A stretch of DNA of 8,925 nt. Origin: Planctomycetota bacterium. GTDB lineage: Bacteria; Planctomycetota; Planctomycetia; Pirellulales; Thermoguttaceae. This document shows positions 1-7,053 of the stretch, in pieces. Location: NCBI GenBank assembly GCA_025356915.1, contig JANXQG010000404.1, forward strand, positions 1 through 8,925, read 5' to 3'. The notes beneath the pieces are model-generated. The model worked only from the letters and a program-made list of their open reading frames with translations, searched no databases and had not been told where the DNA came from. The first letter of the stretch is position 1, and every line of letters begins with the position of its first letter. A program made the translations under genes and the position numbers.

Positions 1-1806
1 CTCCTTTGCCAATATCTGGCCAATGCAGATAGCCCGACCCATGCCTGTGAGGGCAATGTCCATCATGGTGACGCGGCGTCACGAAGGTTTCCGATGATCA
101 GCCACCTGGGCAAGATGCTCAGTCTGGTCGTTGGCGGAACCTGGGCGGCGCGCCGCCATGGCGAGCAGGTATTCGGCTTGGCGGTCATCGGCGACGGCGG
201 CACCAGTACGGGTGAGTTCCATGAATCGCTCAATATCGCCTCGGTCCATAAGATCCCGGTCTTGTTCCTGATCGAAAACAATCATTATGCCTTTTCCACG
301 CCCACGAGCATGCAATATAACTGCCAACGGCTCTCGGATCGGGCGATTGGCTACGGCATCACCGGCCGCACGATCGACGGCACCGATCCGTGGATAGTCT
401 ACTCGACGGTCTGCGAAGCAATCGACACCATGGAAGAGTCGTTGTTGCCCGTGTTGCTGGAGTGCGATACGCGTCGCTTGTGCGGTCATGCCGCCTACGA
501 CAAAGGCACTTACGTTCCAGCCGAACTGATGGAGCGTTGGCAGAAAGACGATCCCGTTATCCACGCACGACATCGCTTGGCCGAAGTTTGCGGCCTTACC
601 GAATCATCGATTGCCGGCATCGAAGAGGCTGTCGAGACGGAAGTCAACGACGCAGTTACTCGTGCCTTGGCCGTCGGCCGGCCACGGGTGCCACGGCAGT
701 GGCCGGTACATGCCGAGGTTGCGCTGCTTGCCGACGACGCCAGAGTACTCATTAACCCCGATTTGGTGGCCGAATCGGTTCCGTTACGTCGGCTATCACC
801 ACGGCTGAAGCGATTCCAGGCGAAGGGCGTCAAAAACGGTGACGCAGTCAACATGGCCCTCGATTTTCTCCTGGCTAACCAGCCGGATGCATTTCTCGCC
901 GGCATGGATGTTGGCGTTTATGGTTCCGCATTCAAGACCTGTAAGGGTCTGGTTGATCGTTACGGCACCGATCGTGTGATCGACATGCCACTGGCCGAGT
1001 CAAGCATCATGGGCTTCGCGCTCGGGGCTTCACAGCTCGGTGCTGAGCCTATCATCGAATTTCAATTCGCCGATTTTTCGACCGAAGCCGTGACCCAACT
1101 CGGTCTGAACGCCGGTACTTGGTACTTCCGCACCGGCTGTGCGGCACCGATGCTCGTGCGGCTGCCGTGCGGCGGCGGCCTGACGGTGGGCGCGTTTCAC
1201 TCGGGTGAGTTTGAAGGATTATGGTCCCGTTTCCCAGGGCTGAAGTTGCTCTACCCGGCCACACCGCAAGAATCCTATGAAGCTCTGCTGGCCGGATTCT
1301 ACGATCCCAATCCATGCCTCATTTTTGAACATAAGCTGCTCTACTGGAGCCGCAGTGGCGACATCGATTTTGACGGCGATCTCACAGCCGTCTGGCGGTC
1401 GCGACGCTATACGGAAGGAACCGATCTGACGCTCGTCGCCCTCGGCGCAATGGTCCATTCCTCATTGGCTGCCGTGGCCCAATCGGGCAGTTCGGTCGAG
1501 ATATGGAACCCGATGGTATTGCAGCCACTCGATCTGGAGCCAATTGCGAAATCGGTCAAAAAGACGGGCCGGCTGCTGGTTGTGCAGGAATCAGGCGAGA
1601 CGCAAGGACTGGGCGACCGGCTCATTTCGCTACTCACTCGCGAGTGCTTCCTGTCGCTGAAGGCAGCACCGGAATTGATTTCCACACCCGACACTCCGAT
1701 TCCCTTTGCCCCCGAACTGGAGACCGCATGCCGCCCCAGCCAGGAGAGGATCCGCAAGGCGATTACGGCGATTTTATCCACGGAGCGGTTGCGAAAGGTT
1801 GCTTGA
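1..1806 (+). CDS. 2-oxoacid dehydrogenase E1, fused alpha and beta subunits (5' end outside window)
   Basis: ThDP-dependent E1 that decarboxylates a 2-oxoacid (branched-chain type is the closest look) and reductively acylates a lipoyl domain in the cytoplasm. The frame is open from base 1, so the start lies upstream; about 100-120 residues are probably missing. In window numbering, residues 1-250 are the alpha half: VHHGD and the FPMISHLG loop near 21-37, the ThDP motif from GDGG at 64 to NN at 93-94, and the catalytic phosphorylation-loop His at H163 (CGHAA; Ala replaces the Ser phosphorylated in mitochondrial enzymes). Residues from about 275 to the end are the beta half: VGVYGSAF, RVIDMPLAES, EFQFADF, and the conserved His H400 in AFHSGEF. 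The residue aligned with the ThDP-activating Glu of E1 beta (GEDV) is Met302 (GMDV), which is unusual. Fused E1 chains are known in several phyla. The next gene begins 6 bases after the stop and supplies a lipoyl domain, so this is likely one operon. Substrate is inferred only. Confidence 0.93.
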   Translation, partial: LLCQYLANADSPTHACEGNVHHGDAASRRFPMISHLGKMLSLVVGGTWAARRHGEQVFGLAVIGDGGTSTGEFHESLNIASVHKIPVLFLIENNHYAFSTPTSMQYNCQRLSDRAIGYGITGRTIDGTDPWIVYSTVCEAIDTMEESLLPVLLECDTRRLCGHAAYDKGTYVPAELMERWQKDDPVIHARHRLAEVCGLTESSIAGIEEAVETEVNDAVTRALAVGRPRVPRQWPVHAEVALLADDARVLINPDLVAESVPLRRLSPRLKRFQAKGVKNGDAVNMALDFLLANQPDAFLAGMDVGVYGSAFKTCKGLVDRYGTDRVIDMPLAESSIMGFALGASQLGAEPIIEFQFADFSTEAVTQLGLNAGTWYFRTGCAAPMLVRLPCGGGLTVGAFHSGEFEGLWSRFPGLKLLYPATPQESYEALLAGFYDPNPCLIFEHKLLYWSRSGDIDFDGDLTAVWRSRRYTEGTDLTLVALGAMVHSSLAAVAQSGSSVEIWNPMVLQPLDLEPIAKSVKKTGRLLVVQESGETQGLGDRLISLLTRECFLSLKAAPELISTPDTPIPFAPELETACRPSQERIRKAITAILSTERLRKVA

Positions 1807-1812
1807 ACGTCT

Positions 1813-3120
1813 ATGGAAACGATCCCTTTTCGCATGCCGCTTTACTTGCCCGCTCAAGGGGCGAGCGAGACCGAGGCAACCATCATTGAATGGCGAGTCG
1901 CCGAAGGGGACCATTTCCAGCGAGGGCAAATTCTGGCCCAAATCGATAGTGCGAAGTCGGTATTCGACTTTGAAGCTCCATGTTCCGGGCGCGTCATTCG
2001 CGTCATGCGGCAGGAGGGCGAAACTGTGCCGCTGGTCGAACTGGTGCTGGAAATCGAGACCCGTGACGCTGCGATGCGGGAGTGGATTCCACCTGCTGCC
2101 GGCCGTGACGAGGCCGAAGCGGCCGCCGCGGACTCGGCCATCGCGAATCGCGATCGTGGCGAGGGCGTGATCATTCAGGGCGTGGGCGGCTATCTGCCGT
2201 CACGCGTGGTCACCAATGCCGAACTGGTGAAGGGCTTCCCCGAACTGACCGATCAATACGTCTATGAAGTGACCGGCATTCGCCAGCGACGCTGGGCCGA
2301 CGACGACGAGCGGCCTTCCGGCATGGCTTTTAAGGCATCCCTGGAGGCCATTCGCAACTCAGGACTGGATACCCGCGATATCGACGCGATCATCGTGGCC
2401 ACGACCACACCCGACATGGCCATCCCGTCCACCGCAGCCATACTCCAGGAACGCCTCAGTCTGCCGACGGTGCCGGCCTTCGATCTCAACGCCGCATGCA
2501 GCGGCTGGCTGTATGCCGTGGCAACCGCCCGGGGGATGATTGTCTCGGGCCTGGCTCGGCATGTACTGACCGTGGGTGTAGAGATGCAATCGCGGCTTTT
2601 GGACGCGTCCGATCGGAACGCCTATTTCCTCTTCGGCGACGGCGCGGGCGCCGCGATCATTTCGGCCGGCAGCACCGGCCATCGCATCCGTCACGTGCAG
2701 ATCGGCGGCGACAGCCGGGGTATTCACACGGCCCGCCGCGAGGCTCCCGGTTACCTCTTACCCAACGGGCATGGCGATCCGTGGATCCGCATCGACGGCC
2801 ACGCATTGTTCCGTTTTGCCACGGAGAGTTTTTCCACGCTGATTCGCGAGGCCGTGGCCCGCAGCGGCTGGAAGCCTGAAGAGACCCGCTGGGTCATTCC
2901 GCATCAAGCCAACGGCCGAATCCTGAAGGCCGCAGCGAAGCGGAGCGGTATTCCGTTTGACCGATTCTTCGTCAACATGGAAAACGTCGGCAACACGTCC
3001 AGTGCCAGCATTCCCTTGGCCTTGACCGATGTGCAACGGAGCCTGCGGCCTGATGACAAGGTCGTACTCTGTTCCGTCGGCGCCGGACTAACCACGGCTG
3101 CGATCTCGGTCGAGTGGTAG
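1813..3120 (+). CDS. Lipoyl domain fused to beta-ketoacyl-ACP synthase III (FabH-like)
   Basis: A 435-residue two-domain protein. Residues 1-83 are a lipoyl/biotinyl-type domain with the modified lysine at K48 (IDSAKSVFDFEAP) and a following GRV turn. Residues 84-118 are a charged, Ala/Glu-rich linker like the swinging-arm linkers of E2 proteins. Residues 119-435 are a full-length KAS III: GVGGYLPSRVVTNAEL at the start, nucleophile C229 (NAACSG), FGDGAGA at 274-280, H364 (PHQAN) and N394 (NVGNTS), so the Cys-His-Asn triad is intact. R369 matches the ACP-docking Arg249 of E. coli FabH and R268 matches Arg151, but the CoA-binding Trp32 and Arg36 align with Y149 and V153. No E2 acyltransferase domain is present. 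With the E1 just upstream, I infer that the acyl group passes from lipoyl to the KAS III cysteine and is condensed with malonyl-ACP, priming a branched fatty acid or polyketide. The domain calls are firm; the transfer route is inference. ATG at 1813 has no strong Shine-Dalgarno, which suggests coupling to E1 translation. Confidence 0.93.
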   Translation: METIPFRMPLYLPAQGASETEATIIEWRVAEGDHFQRGQILAQIDSAKSVFDFEAPCSGRVIRVMRQEGETVPLVELVLEIETRDAAMREWIPPAAGRDEAEAAAADSAIANRDRGEGVIIQGVGGYLPSRVVTNAELVKGFPELTDQYVYEVTGIRQRRWADDDERPSGMAFKASLEAIRNSGLDTRDIDAIIVATTTPDMAIPSTAAILQERLSLPTVPAFDLNAACSGWLYAVATARGMIVSGLARHVLTVGVEMQSRLLDASDRNAYFLFGDGAGAAIISAGSTGHRIRHVQIGGDSRGIHTARREAPGYLLPNGHGDPWIRIDGHALFRFATESFSTLIREAVARSGWKPEETRWVIPHQANGRILKAAAKRSGIPFDRFFVNMENVGNTSSASIPLALTDVQRSLRPDDKVVLCSVGAGLTTAAISVEW

Positions 3121-3144
3121 CATGAGAAGAGCGACCGTTATTGA

Positions 3145-4713
3145 TTAGAAGCAATATTCTAGGCCCAAATTGAGTCCTTGAGCCCAAAAGTCCGACGTAT
3201 GCAACACGAACGCTGGCTTCGTGCCCGTCCCTACCGGTACCAACAACGTCGGAAACTGGTTCGGATCAACGTTCAGATCGATCTGATCGCCAGGCCGGGC
3301 GACATTACTCCAATACAGGAGCGTGTAGCCCACGGTCGCCTTCAGCCGTGAAGTCAGATCGTAACCCAGGGTCAATCCAATTTCGGGAATCACGGAAAAC
3401 TGTCGCGATTCGTGGATCCCCATATTGCTCGGCAGGGCCAGTAAACCGCCACTCAAGGGAGTGCCGTTGTTGACCACTGTCGAACCTTTGATGAGCACCT
3501 GCGTGTGCGTTTGCCCAATTCCCAATTTCAAGAGGGTATCAAACGACCAACGGTTGCGGCGCCATTGCGTCGAGAACCCCACGTCAACACCGTTGAAATC
3601 GTTTCGGGTGTGGAACGTGTCCGATGCGCCAACCGTTTGCTCAAACGCGGTTTGCACGCTAGCGATTTCCAAACCGTCGGTCAGGCGCAGGAAGCGATAT
3701 CCGGCAAGAAAATCGATCCGTCCGTCGCAGCCGTGGACGATCGCCCTTCGCCACAATGCCTCGGCCCCCTGGAAGTTCTCAGTCGAAGTTGCAGTAAAAT
3801 TGCCATTGGAAAAGTTAGGATAGGCAATCAGGATGTGACTCTGGCTCCCGCCCGACACGTCGAAGAATGGCCGAGCTAGAATGGGAGCGCCATTGCTCTC
3901 ATTGCTATAATAGGATTGCCGGTTCTCACCCAAAATGAAGTAGGAGAATTCCAATCCCGATTCCTCGCAACCGTCCAGCCAAAGGCCGAAAGTCATGCGG
4001 CTGCCGGCGTGCAGGCCGGTGTTCAATTCCTGGCCACCGAAAAGGACCGTGGCCCCTGGGAGCACGCCCGCCTCGGCTTGGGACGTGGTGCCGGAACTCG
4101 TCGTCAGTAGCGGCGGCGTCTGTCCGCCTCGGAGCCACCAGAGCAACGACTCACCACGGAACCATAATCGGTCGCGTAAGATTCCGCGCACTCCGGGACC
4201 CGAGTAGCCGAATTGGTTCCCGTCGCACTCTTCGCTACGGTTTCCGAACGGGTCGCGTGGCTCCAACGGATTCTCTTCGTCAACTACCATGGGGTGCCGC
4301 GGTGTGGGATGTGTTCCCCGAGCTGGCCGAGGCTCGTCGTCGCGGATATCTTCACCCGAGGGCCTAGCTTTTCTCTTCATTTCCGGCCGGTTCGACGGCG
4401 AGTCAACCGTATCAGGCGATATCGGAGTTGTCAAAGACGGCGTATCGTCATTCAGCGCGACGGTACGACTCGGCAGTTCCTCGTCCGGATAACGCGGTGC
4501 GACGGTGCGTGCCCGCCGCCGCGGCGGTTCCTGCCAGGACGCGTCTTGCGCAGCGGCAGCAGACGAGAAGACCATTCCGCTCGCCACCACGGCCAAGGCG
4601 AACCACAAACCGATCGCCGTCAATTGGCAAACGGCATGGAATCGAATTCTTGGCAGATGACAGTCCTGGCCACACGAGCCAACCGATTCGCGAAAAATGA
4701 CGCTTGTGTCCAT
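3145..4713 (-). CDS. BBP7 family outer-membrane beta-barrel protein
   Basis: A 522-residue predicted outer-membrane protein of the planctomycete BBP7 (putative beta-barrel porin 7) type. Residues 1-30 are a long n-region, 31-50 a hydrophobic core, and AAAAQ near 52-56 a plausible signal peptidase site. About 57-155 is a polar Pro/Arg/Glu-rich disordered stretch (PPRRRART, EENPLEPRDPFGNRSEE). The barrel follows: RLWFRGESLLWW is the usual first strand of this family, then GSRMTFGLWLDG, FLAGYRFLRLTDGL, GVDVGFSTQWRRNRWSFDTLLKLGIG and IGLTLGYDLTSRLKATVGYTLLYWSNVARPGDQIDLNVDP, all matching BBP7 strand patterns. It ends LGLEYCF, a C-terminal aromatic as expected for BAM recognition. The molecular function of BBP7 proteins is unknown; transport or envelope structure is possible. 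ATG at 4713 is the only Met before the hydrophobic core; a TTG at residue 31 is a less likely start. It converges on the KAS III gene, and no clear terminator hairpin is visible in the 24-base gap. Confidence 0.85.
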   Translation of the reverse strand: MDTSVIFRESVGSCGQDCHLPRIRFHAVCQLTAIGLWFALAVVASGMVFSSAAAAQDASWQEPPRRRARTVAPRYPDEELPSRTVALNDDTPSLTTPISPDTVDSPSNRPEMKRKARPSGEDIRDDEPRPARGTHPTPRHPMVVDEENPLEPRDPFGNRSEECDGNQFGYSGPGVRGILRDRLWFRGESLLWWLRGGQTPPLLTTSSGTTSQAEAGVLPGATVLFGGQELNTGLHAGSRMTFGLWLDGCEESGLEFSYFILGENRQSYYSNESNGAPILARPFFDVSGGSQSHILIAYPNFSNGNFTATSTENFQGAEALWRRAIVHGCDGRIDFLAGYRFLRLTDGLEIASVQTAFEQTVGASDTFHTRNDFNGVDVGFSTQWRRNRWSFDTLLKLGIGQTHTQVLIKGSTVVNNGTPLSGGLLALPSNMGIHESRQFSVIPEIGLTLGYDLTSRLKATVGYTLLYWSNVARPGDQIDLNVDPNQFPTLLVPVGTGTKPAFVLHTSDFWAQGLNLGLEYCF

Positions 4714-4857
4714 AAAACGCAGCCCCCAAACTAAGGGTTATTGAGCGTAAGTTGATGTATAAATCGCCCTTACACTCTTTTTCGGCTACAATCGCTACAA
4801 TCGTCAATCTTTTTCCGAGCGGAAATACCAATGCATTTCGCCCAGGCTGACTAAAAA
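4714..4857 (-). promoter_or_regulatory. Upstream region of the BBP7 gene with tandem repeat and palindrome
   Basis: This AT-rich 144-base gap lies between the kinase stop and the BBP7 start, both on the minus strand. It holds the perfect tandem 9-mer GCTACAATC (4785-4793 and 4794-4802) and the palindrome TTTCCG-AG-CGGAAA (4812-4825). Read on the minus strand, TTGAC lies just before the repeat, but no good -10 stands 16-18 bases further on; TATACA nearer the gene lacks a matching -35. A BBP7 promoter is probable here by position, but I cannot place it exactly. No strong terminator for the kinase gene is seen. Confidence 0.4.
4785..4802. repeat. Two perfect tandem copies of a 9-base repeat
   Basis: GCTACAATC occurs twice without a gap (minus strand: GATTGTAGC twice). 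It lies about 70-90 bases upstream of the BBP7 start codon. Tandem 9-10-base repeats can be direct-repeat operators, but two copies may also be chance. Confidence 0.6.
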
Positions 4858-6309
4858 CTATTTAGGCAGGCGAATAGTAAAAACTGCCCCAGATCCGGCA
4901 CAGGTGCCAACCTCAATCCGGCCTCCGTGTTGGGTCACGATACGCCAACACTTCGACAGTCCCATACCAATACCGCGACCAGCTTGACGAGCGGAGTAGA
5001 ATGGCTCGAAGATATGGGGCCGCTGCTCCGATAAGATGCCTGGCCCGTCATCGGTAACCGTAATCGATGCTTCATCGTCGTTGCTGTTGACCGCAACCTC
5101 GATCCGGCCACGATGTCCCAATGCCTCAAGAGCGTTCTGGCAAAGCGATTTTATAGCCACGGTCAACTGTACGGCGTCGGCCACAACCGGGATCGTACTC
5201 GATCCCTCGACAAGGCATACTGTCGTTTCCTGTCTGGCGGCTATTGGCTGCATTTCGTCGATCAGCCTGCGGATCAGTACTGTCAGATCGAGGGATTGCC
5301 GCTCCAGCTCGGGCGGGTTAGCGAACAACCGCAAGTCGGCGATCATCTCGTGTATTCGCATGGCCTGGGCGTTCATCACGGCAAGGTCGCGACGACGTTC
5401 TGGATCAGCTTCGTCTCGCAAGAGAAGCTGTGCCCGTCCGGTGATAACGGTCAGAGGATTGTTAATCTCGTGGCCCGCCCCGGCGGCAAACTCGCCCATC
5501 GCCGCGATCTTCTCGGCCTCAACCACCTCTTGAAGCGATCGTTCCATTACCGATAACCGCGCCAACTTCGCCATCAAAGCTCTTAGCCATCGGGCTGCCA
5601 AGTGGGTGGCGGCCCAGCGAGATGCGGCGTCTAGGCCTCGCCGTAAGTACGCGGGCGAAATCGCTAGATTGCCGGGAGAGACAGCGAATATCTTGGACAA
5701 CGCAGGCGGGACGCCTACGCTACCGGAGGACGCAGGCGGGGGCGGGACGCCTACGCTACGAACTGCTTGCTCCACGGCCTCGACGGCGGCTAGATCGAAA
5801 TGCTTGGGCGCGAGCCATTTCGGCAGCCGAATCCTAGATTGCCCGGAAACGGTCCGTTTCAGCGCGGTCAACCACTGGGCCGGATCTTGAAGCAGCCCGA
5901 GAAGGCGGGCCTGCCGACTTGCATCCTCTCCATGCACGGAGGCCAACTCGGCCGCCACTTCCGACACAACAACGGCCACCGCCACTCGGGCAGCGAGTAG
6001 CTCGTTTAATGCGTTATCGATCTGGGCAGCCGGAGGCTCAGTATCCCATTGAAGCCACGAAAGCCCATGCTCCGCTAGCAGGGCCGCTAGGTCTGCCAGA
6101 CTTTTCGGCGGCGCAGTTGCAAGGCGATCTGCCTTCAACGCCACCCAAAGGGCTAAAGGCGGATCCCCCTGTAAGGTCTCAACCAATACTCCAACCGACC
6201 GGCCTTGCAGGTCGGCCAGGAACCACTCTCCCAGGCCGACCGCAGCAACATCGGACATGGGCAACCATGACCGTTGCGACGTAGCAACGAGGGAAGGCAG
6301 TTCGATCAC
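4858..6309 (-). CDS. Soluble sensor histidine kinase
   Basis: A 483-residue cytoplasmic histidine kinase, partner of the regulator gene just upstream. No membrane segment is present. Residues 1-155 form a sensory region of uncertain type; DPPLALWVALKADRL (49-63) and the helix ending ARLLGLLQDP (134-143) resemble a degenerate HDOD domain. Residues 184-203 hold a repeat-encoded SVGVPP insert, and 250-270 look like a coiled linker. The DHp phosphoacceptor is H280 (GAGHEINNPLT), the N box N392 (CQNALEAL), the G1 box D421 (DDGPGI), the F box IFEPFYS, and the G2 box starts at G444 (GRGIGMGLS); all catalytic boxes are intact. The start is GTG at 6309, which overlaps the TGA of the regulator gene (sequence GTGA) and implies translational coupling. 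The signal sensed is unknown. The kinase call is firm; HDOD ancestry is a guess from pattern only. Confidence 0.95.
   Translation of the reverse strand: MIELPSLVATSQRSWLPMSDVAAVGLGEWFLADLQGRSVGVLVETLQGDPPLALWVALKADRLATAPPKSLADLAALLAEHGLSWLQWDTEPPAAQIDNALNELLAARVAVAVVVSEVAAELASVHGEDASRQARLLGLLQDPAQWLTALKRTVSGQSRIRLPKWLAPKHFDLAAVEAVEQAVRSVGVPPPPASSGSVGVPPALSKIFAVSPGNLAISPAYLRRGLDAASRWAATHLAARWLRALMAKLARLSVMERSLQEVVEAEKIAAMGEFAAGAGHEINNPLTVITGRAQLLLRDEADPERRRDLAVMNAQAMRIHEMIADLRLFANPPELERQSLDLTVLIRRLIDEMQPIAARQETTVCLVEGSSTIPVVADAVQLTVAIKSLCQNALEALGHRGRIEVAVNSNDDEASITVTDDGPGILSEQRPHIFEPFYSARQAGRGIGMGLSKCWRIVTQHGGRIEVGTCAGSGAVFTIRLPK
5702..5759. repeat. Two-copy GC-rich repeat inside the kinase gene
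   Basis: The 19-base core GGCGGGACGCCTACGCTAC occurs at 5705-5723 and 5741-5759, exactly 36 bases apart, so the reading frame is kept. Each copy is preceded by GCAGGCGG. Read on the minus strand it encodes SVGVPP twice (residues 185-190 and 197-202). The core can fold as a small AGGCG/CGCCT hairpin. I recognise the GVPP-encoding motif as typical of dispersed short repeats in planctomycete and verrucomicrobial genomes; that is recall, not a search. It appears to have landed in the flexible linker between the sensor region and the DHp helix. Confidence 0.8.
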
Positions 6310-6896
6310 GACGTATGGACGGTTTCAATGTCCAGATGGTAACACATCCGCTCAACCAATTTCTCGATCTCGAACGGCTTATGCATGAAGTCGTTGGCAC
6401 CGGCTGCCTTCAATTCGGAAATCTTGTCGTCCTCGACCATGCCGGAAATACAGATGATCCGCACATCGTTCATGTTGTGGTCGGCACGCACCCGTTGGCA
6501 GACTTCCTTGCCATTGATGTCCGGAAGCATCACGTCCAGGACAATGAGGTCTGGGTGGTAATCCTTGACCATCATGCCGGCGTCAAAACCGTTGTTCACC
6601 GTACGGATCTCGAAGCGGCTGTCCCTCACCAGAACATCGGTAATCAATTCGACCAACTCAACATCGTCGTCCACAATCAAGACCTTCCGCTTGCCGCTCT
6701 CCAAGGCATCGGTGGGAATGCCATTGTCGCGCATGAAACTGAACAGTAGCTCGCGCGGAATGCGGCGAAACCGACTGCCCGGAACGCGAAAACCCTTGAG
6801 TTGGCCCGAATCGAAGCAACGGATTATCGTCTGCTGACTGACTTTGCAAATCTTGGCTGCTTCCCCCGTCGTGAAAACTGTCTTCATCTTCACCAT
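6306..6896 (-). CDS. Response regulator with N-terminal excisionase-type HTH and C-terminal receiver domain
   Basis: A 196-residue regulator. Residues 6-57 are a helix-turn-helix of the MerR/excisionase type (FTTGEAAKICKVSQQTIIRC, then a GFRVPGSRFRRI wing and a closing helix). Residues 69-190 are a CheY-like receiver: acidic pocket D76-D78, phosphoacceptor D121 (LIVLDVMLPD), switch Ser S151 (ICISG) and K173 (HKPF). The order DNA-binding then receiver is the reverse of the common REC-output layout. It very likely binds DNA and is phosphorylated by the kinase encoded immediately downstream, whose GTG start overlaps this stop by four bases. Start choice: ATG at 6896 directly touches the AGAGGG ribosome-binding site, whereas ATG at 6887 (residue 4) has a 10-base spacing, so the shorter form may be the real one. 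Targets are unknown; the BBP7 gene is a nearby candidate only by position. Confidence 0.9.
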   Translation of the reverse strand: MVKMKTVFTTGEAAKICKVSQQTIIRCFDSGQLKGFRVPGSRFRRIPRELLFSFMRDNGIPTDALESGKRKVLIVDDDVELVELITDVLVRDSRFEIRTVNNGFDAGMMVKDYHPDLIVLDVMLPDINGKEVCQRVRADHNMNDVRIICISGMVEDDKISELKAAGANDFMHKPFEIEKLVERMCYHLDIETVHTS

Positions 6897-6900
6897 CCCT

Positions 6901-6923
6901 CTAGCTGATTTTTCCTCAGCCAG
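6901..6923 (-). promoter_or_regulatory. Hairpin overlapping the ribosome-binding site of the response regulator
   Basis: On the minus-strand RNA, CUGGCUGA pairs with UCAGCUAG across a GGAAAAA loop: eight pairs with one G-U. The last two bases of the stem are the first two of the AGAGGG ribosome-binding site at 6902-6897. Such placement can modulate initiation, but no regulatory mechanism is shown by the sequence alone. Confidence 0.4.
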
Positions 6924-7053
6924 TTTATGCGAGATTCCTGATCAAACCGCCGGCAGGCACTCCCAGGATCTCTAGTCCTCCATGTTCTTGGCGTTAAATC
7001 CGCAGTGTACGCAAAGCCCTCACATCCCGAAACCAGTCTAATCGGCAATAGCA

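Noticed and set aside
79..573. Open reading frame of 164 codons on the minus strand inside the E1 gene
   Set aside because: It is antisense to a well-conserved E1 alpha region, has no recognisable family motifs, and is explained by the GC-rich codon pattern of the plus-strand gene. The same applies to other frames overlapping the six genes.
3121..3144. Bidirectional terminator between the convergent KAS III and BBP7 genes
   Set aside because: The 24-base gap has no inverted repeat with a T run on either strand; a terminator could lie inside a coding end but is not visible.
4754..4763. TATACA-like -10 element for the BBP7 gene
   Set aside because: No acceptable -35 is found 16-18 bases upstream, so I did not call a defined promoter.
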